Origin: Dipetalonema caudispina
Taxonomy: Eukaryota; Nematoda; Chromadorea; Rhabditida; Onchocercidae
Length of the DNA: 64,000 nucleotides
Direction: 5' to 3'
Assembly: GCA_013365325.1 (NCBI GenBank)
Contig: JABVXV010000036.1
Span: 124,001-188,000 of the forward strand
In this document: one piece after another, positions 24,712 to 45,563 of the stretch
How positions within the stretch are numbered: position 1 is the stretch's first letter
Layout: each line of letters opens with the position of its first letter
Notes under the pieces: model-generated
Databases searched by the model: none
The model's input: the letters and a program-made list of their open reading frames with translations, nothing else
What the model was told of the DNA's origin: nothing
Position numbers and translations under genes: made by a program

Positions 24712-26621
24712 CTGTAAGAAAAAAAAGAAAAAAAAGAAACAAGAATTTTAATTACGAAATATTACTTTAAATTTTCATTACCATAATTATTAACGTGTTA
24801 AGGAAAGTTCAGGTAGCTGAAAAGTTGTTAGAAAATTAACAATGATAGAACATCTCGAAACGACAATATGAAATATAAACTTTAACTTTATCCAAATTCA
24901 CATCTTTTTCCAATCCCAAGACTTAAGAAGCTATCAGATTTCGATCGGAAAATATAACATGCAGTTAGATTCCGACCGGATGGATCAAGATGCAGTGAGG
25001 TTTTCTTCAGGAGGAAGCACTTATATTTGTACCTATTAGGACTCAAATACAAACTTCCTTTAATATCAATTTTGATCAAATCATAGAATAAGTAAAGTTG
25101 CTCATTTCTCTCCACGAACTATTACACCTTAAAATCGGAAAAAAAAAACATTTGGTGGATTTTTTTTTTGAAATGAACGTTTTTTAAATTCGGTGAAGCA
25201 AAAAACTGAAGAAAGATAAATGTTAAGAAAGTAAATGGGTTGGTGAAAAGTCCTTAATCATCACTAAAACAGAAAAATGTTCGTTATTTGAATGTATTTA
25301 AAAAAAAAGAAAGACGATTTGCTGGAAAGAAGGACAGAGCAGAAAATTAGTTGATCTGTTTGATATTAATTTCAAAATTTTATTTTTATGTATTGAAGAG
25401 AAATGGTATCACTGTACCGTAACCCTACTGTTTAGTGTACGGCAAATGGTATATGATTATAAAAATCATTGGTATCATGGATTTGCAACTGTATTCTTTT
25501 GATAATTTGATAAAACATATTCAAATCAAATAATCGACAATCGTCCATCTACGATATAGAAAATGATAAAGGTTATACTACATAGATTACTTTTAATTAC
25601 ACTAAGATTTCGATGGCTATGAAAACTTTTTAACCACTCGAGAATTGAAATTGACAGTCCACATGTTTGTAATTGAATGACCTGTAATGTTATTAATGAT
25701 AAGGAAATAAAATGGATTAAATGAAACAGTTGAACTAAGAAAAGTTAAACTTTACAACAAAACATAGACCTTAAAAACATTTTAATGAACTTTTAAACAA
25801 TTGTTAGGTTGTTACAGTTTTCCATAAAACATTAACTATTATTACTGATTGAGTAAATCATTTATACTTCAGATATAAATTGTTTATGTAAACAATATTA
25901 TTTCAAATGTAAGAAGAAAATCGTTGGCTTTACTCATCTGAATGCTTCCTTAGTGCAGGAGATATATAAATCAATATGTGGCGCAATCGTCACACTATTA
26001 AAATGTAATTTTAGTTTGAATTATTTTATTGCTTGTCACTTCATTTAATTCTGTTCTATATGGTAGTGAAGAAGTAAAGCAGAATGAATAAATTATGAAT
26101 AGGTAACGGTAAGGTTAAGGTAAGGAAGAGAAGTTTAGCTTTTTTCAGGTAAGGAAGAGTTCGAAATCAGGCAGATTAATGACACATCATATAACTGACA
26201 ATTATTATTCGTTTGGACGAAGACAACGACGATGACGATGATGATGAATGTTATAAAATAGAATGAATGTGAAGAGAGGCGAACTATCATAAGTGCTAAC
26301 AAAATGGGTTAGATGATGGATGAAAGTGGTAGGATAGGGAAAGGTAAGGTAAGATAGGTAAGAGTAAAGGTAGGTTAGGATAGAAGGGTAAGATGAAGAC
26401 GAAATATGTAGTGATGGTATGTTGCTTACTATTACAACAGTATAGATTTTTTAAAAATAGTGAAGGAAGAGAGAAGAGAAAAATTTGCATTTGATAAACA
26501 GCAAGCAATTTGATGGGCAACTATATTTCATATTTCAAATCACTTCGAACAGTTAGTTTATTAAATTTCTTCCGGCAAACCGGTTCTTTTTGCCTTACAC
26601 TTTACTTTACCCTATCCTATC

Positions 26622-26649
26622 TTCTCTTTCTCTCTCTCTCTCTCCCTCT
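26622..26649 (+). repeat. TC-rich microsatellite
   Basis: Imperfect (TC)n tract upstream of the Q/P-rich gene. Confidence 0.85.
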
Positions 26650-26880
26650 TTTTCTTTTATAACTTCAAAAATTTTCTTTTAAAATTATTCTATATTACTT
26701 GTCTTTTCTCATCAATATTAATTTTAAAGTTATTAACATTAATTTTTTTTTTTTTTTTACTGTTTTTCCATTTGTTGTACCTACCATACATTGGTTGTGA
26801 TCGATTCAAGAGCGTTTTCTAGGCTTGTTTGATTGGATACAAGGGACTATCATTTGGGTAAAAGATTTAATTTGACTAAC

Positions 26881-26940
26881 TTGGGTACAAGATATGATAG
26901 TTTGCAACTTTTCGATATCAACGAATTCTGTTTGCTGTTG
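26881..26940 (-). CDS. candidate upstream exon of the Q/P-rich membrane protein gene
   Basis: Twenty codons (QQQTEFVDIEKLQTIISCTQ) lie between an acceptor (TTTTTCAACCAG) and a donor (GTTAGT). The segment is phase 0 at both ends, so it joins in frame to the ATG exon at 24711. Farther up, ATG|GTAAGT at 28382-28380 could supply a start codon, also phase 0. If both are real, the protein gains 21 N-terminal residues. No family support exists; the argument rests on splice signals and phase only. Confidence 0.35.
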
Positions 26941-27258
26941 CTGGTTGAAAAAAATAAATAAATAAATAATAATGAAAGATAGGTTAATATAATTAAAAGC
27001 AAAATATCTGAGTAATACTTCACGGAATTACTGTTGATTTATGAAATTCGGAAGAGCATTAAATGTTAAAATTTTTGATGAGTACGTATATTATTCATTT
27101 CGTTCATAAAAATGATAAGTGATGATATGATTAGATAATGATAAGAAATGAGCAAAAAATAGCCTGTAACTGATAATAAAGGAAAAATTTTGAAAGAATG
27201 AAGGAAGAATGATTGTATCTATTTATTCGAGACCAACATGAAGTTTAAGAATGATTCC

Positions 27259-27270
27259 TTCTCTCTCTCC

Positions 27271-27308
<38 letters not shown>
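27259..27308 (+). repeat. (TC)n microsatellite
   Basis: About 50 bp of interrupted CT dinucleotides. Confidence 0.9.
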
Positions 27309-27742
27309 TTGTTTCACAGAAAGAAATGTAATGATGATAATAAAGGTAGTTTAGTTACCAAAATATGAAAGAGATTTTTGTTGTACCATAAACGATGAGT
27401 TGAAGAGGACAAAATGATAATGATTCTGAATGTGAAAAATGTCATTTAATTCAGAAGATTCGGGGGAGGGGAGGGATGACAGAGAGGAGAAAGGGAGGGA
27501 GAAAGAAAGAAAGAAAAAGAGTGGAAGAAAGAAATTGTATTGCACGATACGCAATATATAACCTCTATCCCTTCAAATTACTTACTTTTTCATAAATGTT
27601 TTTAGAGAACATTAAAACAAGTTGAAAAGTTTTCCTACAATGTTGTAGAAAGACATTCATTTCTTTCATTTTCATGAAAATGAATGGAAAGAATAAATGG
27701 ACATGTACATATCAGTGCTTGATAATATGTTAAAATTGTAAT

Positions 27743-27769
27743 GAGAGAGAGAGAGAGAGAGGGAGAGAA
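27743..27769 (+). repeat. (GA)n microsatellite
   Basis: Short GA repeat with one GGG interruption. Confidence 0.85.
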
Positions 27770-27880
27770 ATGGATGTGATAAAAGAGAGAAGATGGTTGT
27801 AATTTTCATCCGTACACGGGCAAAACATGAGCACAACCAGTTCTAATTTAACGAACAAAAATAAATGATACAGTGATGAT

Positions 27881-27902
27881 AGATGGATGGATGGATGGAT
27901 GG
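27881..27902 (+). repeat. (ATGG)n tetranucleotide repeat
   Basis: About five tandem copies of GATG/ATGG. Confidence 0.85.
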
Positions 27903-27912
27903 TGGTATAATT

Positions 27913-27960
27913 CTTCTCTGTCCCTCTCTCCCTCTCTCTCTCTCTCTCTCTCTGTCTCTA
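27913..27960 (+). repeat. (TC)n microsatellite
   Basis: Interrupted CT dinucleotide tract. Confidence 0.85.
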
Positions 27961-29136
27961 TAGACGAATATTGCGCAAATAATTGCTGAAATTTTCGTTT
28001 TGTTCATACATTTTGTGCATTTTGATACATACGGTGTCACCTTCATTCATCCTCCAATAAAAATGTAAATTTATACTCATTTAGGTATTTGTGTCAATAG
28101 ATAAAGTAGTATTAAGAAAAGAAGAATATCCAAAACACTTGACCCGATACATATTGAAGAGCATCAGAAAATAATAATTTAGACTGAATATTTCCAGTTG
28201 AGAAATAAAAATCATTAAAATTTACTTTTTGACCTGTAATTTGACCTAAGCATGCTTAAATTTTTACATGAGATGCCATTAAATGAGAGCTTAGTTAAAT
28301 TAGCAAAATTTATAGTTTCATTTCTAATTTCAAATTTAATTAACATTTGCAATCATTCTATCTCATTTTTTAAACTTACCATGATAACAAATCATATCAA
28401 CAGGAAACAAAATTAAATGTAAAAGGAAGGAAATTTTTTTCCGCAATTTTAAAATCAGGATCTATTACATTGACCTTTAACCCATCATCTTCCCATCTTC
28501 TATCATTGTTCGCAGAAATGCACATCACAACTTCTTGTAATTTATTATGAAATGATCAAACCACCCATCTCTCACAAATTTTTCACATTTCAATCAATTG
28601 TTAATCGATACATTGCACTGATTGATGTTTTTAATTTTCAATCGTTTCTAGAAAACATGCAAAATTGGCACAAATTTATATATATATATATCAAATGTTA
28701 TTAAAGCATAATATTAATGTCATTAATTATTTCATGCATAAAATGACAAAATTTATGAGAACTTTTTTTGAGAATGAAATCCTTCCTGAAGCGTAAAATA
28801 TTAAATTGAGCGTTTGGAGAAAATTATACAATAAAAAAAAAAAAAAAAACATTTCTTAAAAATTAACACAGTTGCAAAGTTCATCTCGCAAACGGAATTT
28901 TTTTTTTTTTTTCAGGTATGTAACGATGAACGAAGAAGTAAATTAATTTTCATTACTTAATTATTTAATATTGTTTACAGTAGAAAAATACATTTCCATT
29001 TTTTTTTTTCCCCCATTCATCAACATATTTTCCATTCATTGATGCTAAAAGAGAAAATTTCATTCATATAAAATGACAGACAAAAATTTCCATTTTTTAT
29101 AGATTGAATAAAACAGAAAACATTAACTGAAAACAG

Positions 29137-29201
<65 letters not shown>

Positions 29202-29202
29202 T
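29137..29202 (+). repeat. (ATA)n trinucleotide microsatellite, about 22 copies
   Basis: Uninterrupted ATA/TAA array of 66 bp about 285 bp downstream of the myosin stop codon. It is likely length-polymorphic. Confidence 0.95.
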
Positions 29203-29486
29203 TTATGATGTTTGAGATATCAGAAATGTTTTCATTTTGATCAAATATTTTACGAGAAAATAGGCAGAAGTAAAAATATCACTAGCATTAATATAAAAGG
29301 TTCTGTAAAAAACAAAAAAATTAATTCTACAATGTAAAATTAAAACTACAAGACATTAAAATTTATGAAGATAAAAAAAAAAGTTTCTTGGGAAGGAAAT
29401 CTGATAAATCCATCAATTTTAATAAAGAGCATGGAAAGGATGGAAAATGAATAAAAATAAATTTAGAGGAAATTGTGATAAAGCAA

Positions 29487-37922
<8,436 letters not shown>

Positions 37923-37928
37923 AATTTT

Positions 37929-37938
37929 CTGCAAATAA
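37929..37938 (-). promoter_or_regulatory. probable trans-splice acceptor of the myosin gene
   Basis: AGTTATTTGCAG ends 6 nt before the myosin ATG (AAAATT between). No upstream coding exon is needed, because the protein already has the usual short N-terminus. Confidence 0.6.
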
Positions 37939-38543
37939 CTTTTAGAAGTGATTTTGATCAAAGCTGGAAAATTTTTATTTTTGCATATGAAAATGCAAAC
38001 TTTTTTCAATTGAAATATTAAAATCACATTTAATTTAATTTCACCATTGAAATTTTGAAATGAAAATATTCTGAATGATTCAAACTTGTACTTGTCGTAA
38101 GATAGAGTATCTTAAAACTTCTTACAATAATTTTTTTAAGTATATAATGAGTTAGCGAACTGTTGAAGCATTGTTTTGGTGATTTCAAATGAGGAATTAT
38201 AATTTCTTAAATTTGAATTTTGCAGTTTTTTTTTTTTTTTTTTTGAAGTGAATGAAATCAATGTTCAATTTATCATCAACAAATGCTTTTTTCTTTTTTT
38301 TTTTTTGGTTTTTTTAATGAAGCACAAAGTGAAAAATGGAATAGTACAAAGGATGATTCAACGTTAGCAAAATTAAAAGTTGCAAAATTAGTTTTTGAAA
38401 TGATCAAGCAGAAGCTTATCAGTATGCTTGATCGTGTGAAATCAATACAAGAATAAATGAACCTTTTTTTCTCTCACATTTTCTCTTCTATAATACATTT
38501 CATGAAATGTGCTTTTTAATATTACATTCAAATGATGTAATGA

Positions 38544-38783
38544 TTTAATTAGATCAGTAGTATTTGTACTGATTTAAACTTAAATTTTGAACTTAGTGGT
38601 AAAAATGAATTCCAAAAAAAGTATTAGATAAAATTTTAGTTTAAATTTTAGAAAAAGCGCTGATAGCTTTAATTAGATAGTGAAGCAAATAATAATTGTA
38701 CTGATTTAAGCTTAAATTTTGAACTTCGCAGTAAAAATTAAAAGTATTAAAAAAATATCGGATAAAGTTTCGATTTAAATTTA
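38544..38783 (+). repeat. diverged tandem duplication, about 120-bp unit
   Basis: 38544-38650 and 38668-38783 share the order TTTAATTAGAT, TTGTACTGATTTAA, CTTAAATTTTGAACTT, GTAAAAAT, AAAGTATTA and GATAAA, with indels and substitutions between them. Confidence 0.75.
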
Positions 38784-41700
38784 AAAAAAAAAAGCAAAAA
38801 AGGAAACGCTAATTGTACTGGTGGATTACTTTGTGTATTATACATTTTAGTAAGTAAAAAAAAAAAAAGAATAAATTAATTTTTTGAAGCGGGAGAAAAT
38901 AAATATTTGATTTTTCAATTTGTAAATGAAAATGTTACTTAACATTGATAAGATATCACATAATCAAAATTTTATCTGATTCATACAGCATATTCAAATA
39001 ATATAATCAGAAAACAAAAAAGATTCGATCATTTAATTCCGTTAAATCTTAGTTGCATAATTAACTGCATAATGTAAATAAGGAAAGAATTAAATTTAAT
39101 TATATAAACATAACAGTATCTATTAATTCTATAATTCTTTAATTAGATACCAAATTTTTGTATCCTTACATCAAACTATGCCAATCTCATATGTTTAATT
39201 TATATGACAACTAATTTAATTGCAATTGAATTCCTCAAAATTTATCCAAAAATAATTTTGTTCAAGATTCTAATATATCTTATCGTTTTAAATTTATGTT
39301 ATTCCAACAAATTCTTCATGTTTACCTAAAAATTAAGCAGAAATAAAAAATAGACTTGTAAAAATTCTTGAAATTCAATTCAATTTTTACAGAAAAAAAA
39401 AAAAGAACTAATCATTTTTGTAACATAAAATGGCAAATAACATCGTCACATCTGAATGTAATTGTCAAGCGACATCTGAGGAAGTAAACAATGCAACAAT
39501 GTAAACAATGTAAAGTTTGCTTTCATTTTTATTTTGATCATTGAATGAAGGAATTGGAATTATTTTTATGATTGATACAATCATTTCTTTATCTTTATCA
39601 ATAGCTTCATGGAATAGAATTTAACGTATGAATGCTATGAAAACGTACGTGAAACTTCTTACCACAAGAAATTGTTTACACATAATATTCGAAATAGATC
39701 AATGTAATAAAGTAATGTTTGGAAATTTTACAATTAAATTTTAAAATCATTAAAATTATGATTCTTACCAAAAGATATCCAAGAATAAATAATACAAAGG
39801 CGTATATAAGCATAGATAATCGTACAGCAATAGCGCTTTTTAAAATTATCACAACCAATTAATTTAATTTAATAAATTATGCTCAAATTATTTTTTAGTT
39901 TTTTCTTTTTTTTTTTATTTACCACGACTAATGAATAATTCAAAATAGCCTAAGCAAAAGTTATCTGATCTTTAAATCGATTATTCGATTATTTTAATGC
40001 CTAGAAGAAAACTGTTAGAAGGAAGAATTAGTGAATATATGAAAGATGATAAATTGGCTAACATCATCATAAACCTATCTTGCTGACCAATATGAATGAC
40101 CATATCAATCTACAAGAAGATCTACCAAGATTAATGCGAAATATATTTTGATCCGATTGATTGATTTAACTTCATACAGCGCTTTTGTCTTTACAAATGT
40201 AAAAAAAAAAAAAAAAAAAAACGAAGTAAAATTTCACCTTACTTTATTTTTTTCGCACATTTGAATTGCTAAACAAATTTTTACAATAAAACAAAATTAA
40301 ACTGCAAAAAGTTTTGAGTATTAATGAAAGAAAGAAGAAATAACTGCAAATTTGACAACAATGAACTTCTGAACTATTAAATAAATCTTACTCGAAAACA
40401 CTTTAAAACTAGTTAGATCAAGAATTTATGATCTTTTTTCTTTCTTTTTTTTTTTTTTTTAAGTGTCCGAAGAATATTCTCATTCAAATAACATCATTAC
40501 TATCTGTTCATTAACGAGAAATAAATTTCATCGAATTTAGTAGTTAACAAACTGATCAGTAATCACTTAGTATTCTCAAATCAGATACTTCATACTTTTT
40601 TATAATTAATTTCCATATTTTCACTTCTTTATTAAAAGCTTTCTTTACCAATAAAATTTTGATAAATTATGTATTAAATGAAATTTGACGAGAATTGAAT
40701 TCTTGATGAAGTTGAAGAATTATACAAAAGTCATTACAAAAGTAATCTTTAATTTCTCAAGTGAAATAACTAAATCTATCCATAAAACTATCATTAATTT
40801 TGATAAAATGGACTTCGGTCAGTATTAGATTAATAACAAAAAAAAAAAAAAAAAAAAAAAAATAAGATTGGAAAGAGGAAGTTTTTTTTTTTTTTACATG
40901 AATTTCCACCTATTGGATATGTTATATCATTGTAATGCTATCTGACCCGAAATGATGAATGAATTTACAATTGTTGAAAATACAACAATCCAACTGGTTT
41001 ATATTCTTTATGCAAGATTGAATAGTTGTAAATGACATGAAATAATCTGCATTTTAAACTATTTAGGCTTATTTTTAGGTATTTTAATATTAAAATAATA
41101 TAGGTTCCATAAGTAATTCTAATATTCCTCTTTTTTTTTTTTTTTTTTTTTTTTAAGAATCTAATCAATTTAAATTATTACAATTTAATATTTTGAATAT
41201 TTTATCTCTATTAATTTAATAAATAGTTTCATTTAAGAATTTACAATAAAAAATGATATAGCTAGATGATTGAATTAAATTTGCAAAAATGTTGCCTACA
41301 TAAGACAACGCTAAATAAATAAACCAATTTTTCTGCCTCACTTTTATTGAGGTCAATTGATTGATAGAATAATTTCACACAATAAAAGAGAACAATTTAG
41401 GTTATAATTTCCTTAATAATATTCGCTATTCATGCGAAAAATTTTTAACCTTAACAAAAAATGGTATTAGTAAGTGATAGTGTAGCTAGCTAGTAGTAGT
41501 AGTATCAGCTAATAATAGTATATTCGCATTGATGGACATTTAAAAAAATTCGAATGTCCACTTCTTGAAGACAATTGTTATTTTTGGAATGATTTAACGA
41601 ATTGATGCGTAAATATATATATATACAAATTATTCGTGCTTCTTCACTTTTCTGATAATTTTCAGTACGATTTAACAATGCAAAAAAAATTTTTTTTTTT

Positions 41701-42002
41701 TTTTTAAAGAACTATTTTTATTAAATGCCATTCAAAGAGTTATTCGTAATTTTTATTATTTTGAATTAAGATTTCCTCAAAAATACTAAAGAAAATGTGT
41801 GATGGTTAAAGTTTGAATTTATCGATAATCAAAATCATTGAAATGAGTAAAATTAAAAAGATTCAACAATCCTAATACATTAATTATATCAGGTGTATTG
41901 TTGAAGCATGCGTTGTTGCACAAAAAAATTATCTGGCAGCAGTGATAAATTAAATTTCAAATTTGAAATATTTTGAATTAAAAAACAATCGTCAAAATTT
42001 TT

Positions 42003-42068
42003 ACAATAAATGTTAGCTGTACCGAATATCGTAAAACAATAAATGTTAGCTGTACCGAATATCGTAAA
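42003..42068 (+). repeat. exact 33-bp tandem duplication
   Basis: 42003-42035 and 42036-42068 are identical copies containing TGTTAGCTGTACCGAATATC. The perfect identity suggests a recent duplication. Confidence 0.95.
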
Positions 42069-43851
42069 TTTCTTCAAATGGTTTACAAAAAAAAAAAAAA
42101 AAAAAAACAGTTGCAACATATGCGCATCAAAATAATCATTATGCGCTTAGAAAATTACCATCAATGATTTTAAAATGAAAAAAAAACTGAAATTCATTTT
42201 GAACTATTATTTTTCGAACAAAATATTAAAGGATTACCGAATTTCCGTCATTAAATGAGAACTGATGTCAAATCAACAAATTTTATACACTAAATTATTA
42301 ATGGATATTTCAGGAAAAACCGATTATTTTTAAGCAATTTAAAGTGATCAATTTCAATGTATCATTTTGGCGCAAAACTGATTAACTTCAAAATGTTTCG
42401 ATTTTTTGAAATTGAAGAAGTGATGAAATGTAACGAATCAATCTTCATATTCATCAGATTTTACCATAATAAAATTTTAAAATAACAAATGTGTGTCAGG
42501 AATGAATGATTCGTAAGAGATGAAGAAGTTATGATAATAATAATCCTGAAAATTTAACCGGAAATGAACAAGATATGATATTATCTGTTACTTTTGATCA
42601 CTTAAATTAAATTCCCTTTCAAATTGCAACATATTTCGTTTTTTTGCTAATTAATTATTTCATTCCTTTAATTGTTCAGCAGATTTTTATTTCCTTCTAC
42701 AATTCATAAATGATTCACTACTGATAACAAAACATCTTTGAGGATGCTTATCAATTGCTTGCTGTGACTAGGAAGTTTTCTAAAGCATTTTTAAATTCCC
42801 ATGTATTAAATTTTGCGATAACAAATTATTTTAGCAGAAGATAAAGTAACCTTCGATCGGTGAAATAGTGATAGTGCAACGAATGGATTATTTGAAGAGG
42901 TAAAAGTACTGGAATGAAACTATTTTATAAAACACTTTGTATTTATATCAATCATACAAACTTCTTTGATTAACTTATAGATCGATCTTTCTGTTGATAA
43001 TAACCGATAAACGTCAATACACGTAATTAAGTAATAATAGACGTAATTCTTTTTGTCCCTTAAACAAATGCATTCTGATCGTGAAAAGTCTCTTTTGCTT
43101 TAATCCTCCGAATTATACATAGTATAACATACGGAATTATTTCATTTGGTAATTAAAATATCTTAGAATTTAAGTAATGCAATATTTTAAGATTAAATTA
43201 TCCTATATTTTACTCTTTGTAATTTAATCTATCCTTGTAACCTAATTCAAATAAGCTTTGTAAGGATAAAAATATATCAATGATTGAAAAATTTCAGGTG
43301 ATTTTAACAATAGTTCAAAATGTACTTACAGAATGGTTTTTTTTTTAGCAAAGATTTTACACAATTTTAAAACTTTCCAAGCAGTTTGCACGATCTTCAA
43401 TCTTCCACTTTTTTTTTTTTTTTTTTTTTTTTTAAATCGTATGAGCTCATATTAGCAAACGAATTCAACCACTTAGCGACAATCTTTCATTGTAATCTTG
43501 ATTTTCTTTCTTTTCTTCTTTCTTTTTTTTTTTTCTTTTTTCTTTCCCTCTTCTTATTCTCACTTAACTTTTCTTTCTTAGCAAATTTAAATAGAAAAAA
43601 GCAGTCAAATTTGGAATAATGGAGTGGGAAAGTTTCGAAATTTTATGAGATATGAAAAAAAAAAAAAAAAAAAACTTTAAGAAAAATTAAACGCAATGAA
43701 ACATTCGTAAAAAAGCTATGAAATAGAGAAATGAGGAGTAAAATATCTTTAAAATAGCCCTTTTTGTATGGCATCTGTACCATTCTTATCACCATCATAT
43801 GTTACCATCATTTTTACGCCCCAAAAGGTTGTTCATTATTGTTGAAATATG

Positions 43852-43893
43852 AAAGAGAGAGAGGGAGAGAGAGAGAAAGAGAGAGAGAGAGGG
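43852..43893 (+). repeat. (GA)n microsatellite
   Basis: Interrupted GA dinucleotide tract. Confidence 0.85.
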
Positions 43894-44603
43894 AACAAAG
43901 CTGAAAAATTATCTTATTTCCTTACAGTATTACTAATTTGAAATTAGAAGAAACAAACTGAAAAATTCCTGATATTCGCGTTTTCTTTCCTCTTCACTCA
44001 ATCAATGATCGTTGACAACTATAGAACCCATCCACGGAGCATTTTGTTATCTCTCCTATATATATATGAATGAGTCGCTAAATCGGCACTATCGGGTACC
44101 TCGTCCTTCAAAATACACATTTTGCATTCTGGAAATGCCCAGGAACGGACTAAATGAGTCACAACCAATGATTTTGCCCGCCTCATGTAAGGTCGTTGGA
44201 ACGATGATTGTTCAACCCCTTCTCATATATTTTGCTAACTCGTTATACAACAATTATATTTGAATATACGGATTGAATTGCCCTAGAAGATTATAGATCA
44301 ATTGATCAGTTAATTACTTCTATAACCATTTAGGAACGAAATACAGATGTCAAATTTATGCCTATATCTTCCGAACTATCTAAGCACACTTCTTCGTCTT
44401 TATGTCAACCTGTAAAGGCCTTGTTTATCATTTACTCCTCTTAGATTTTACTGAAGATGTGTTTCCTAAAATAACATGAGAATGAAACTTCGGAAAGAAA
44501 TTATTTCACTTGCGAAACTTGCCTTAAGACAAATTGGATGCTTGAGAATATGAAAATATACAATCTATTTATGTTCAACTGCACGTTTTTCAACAATGTC
44601 ATC

Positions 44604-44670
44604 CATACAATACCCAGCCGAAACATCATAACTATTAATACTGGCGTTGTTCACAATATTAATACCTGTT
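44604..44670 (+). repeat. dispersed repeat copy 1
   Basis: About 67 bp, around 90% identical to 45326-45392 in the same orientation, 722 bp away. The shared core is AGCCGAAACATCATAACTAT. Confidence 0.85.
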
Positions 44671-45325
44671 ACAATTAATACTACCAATTACAAATAAATC
44701 TAAGCACCAAAAAAAACATTTACATGAAAAAAGCAGTTAAAAATTTACTTGTCCTATAATTAAGATGAACTGCATATCACAATACGAACAGTAAGACGCT
44801 TACTTGAGTTGTCAGAGTTCATAAATACTTATCCAGAGGACAATAATTCACTAAATCAGTATCTCACTAAATATTTAAATTTATGAAAAGCTGAAAAAAG
44901 CCAAGTCGCTTGTACGCAGTATAAAATCTTCAATACTCGTACCCATGTTTATCGAATCCATATTCTTTATACCTATAAAATTAATTAAATTGTAACTGGA
45001 TAAAAAGCGGATAATTGCCTTTCTCATTATATTATACTTCGTCCCGCATAATACGATTATGGCTAGAAAGCTGTTCTGAAGTCAGAAAATTACATGGATT
45101 ACCATATTTAGGAAAAACAAGAGACAAATTACTTCCTTCTTATCATATATTATAAAGAATATCTTACGTCACTAAGCATATAGTACACTACTAATTGAAG
45201 TTTTCAATTGGATTTCCAGAAAGAACTACTCTTCGATTACTGTGCCACACTCCGCTATTAATAACTAGTCAAATTTTACAGGAAAATGGCTAATTCCATT
45301 CATAACAATTATTTCGCTCAAAATT

Positions 45326-45392
45326 CATACAATACCTAGCCGAAACATCATAACTATTAATATTGGCGTTGTTCATAATACTAATATCTATT
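45326..45392 (+). repeat. dispersed repeat copy 2
   Basis: Partner of 44604-44670, with scattered C/T differences. The flanks beyond the shared block do not match obviously. Confidence 0.85.
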
Positions 45393-45563
45393 AATGGTAT
45401 CGTTTGCATCTCAACCTCTCAAGCCGTGCTCAAAAATCTGGAACTGGTAAATCATCTATAACACATAATCTTCATCTATATTATAATTATCAGGATGAAA
45501 AGAACACTGGCATAATATTTTATGAATAAAGCCCAACAAAGAAGTCAATTACACTATTCACAG

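Larger units (their letters stand above)
24712..29486. other. intergenic or long 5'-intron region with microsatellites
   Basis: Apart from the candidate exon at 26881-26940, no coding segment stands out. Microsatellites include (TC)n at 27259-27308 and 27913-27960, (GA)n at 27743-27769, (ATGG)n at 27881-27902 and an (AAT)n array at 29137-29202. Confidence 0.5.
37939..45563. other. 7.6-kb AT-rich intergenic region
   Basis: Lies between myosin and COX5A, both on the minus strand. It holds homopolymers, diverged tandem duplications (38544-38783, 42003-42068) and a (GA)n tract at 43852-43893. It also contains two weak coding-like segments (38310-38456 plus strand; 39769-39813 minus strand). From about 43980 the base composition becomes less AT-rich. 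No confident gene. Confidence 0.5.

Noticed and set aside
44012..44263. 83-codon plus-strand ORF called as a gene
   Set aside because: No domain, no splice context and no second line of evidence; kept only as part of the composition-shift observation.
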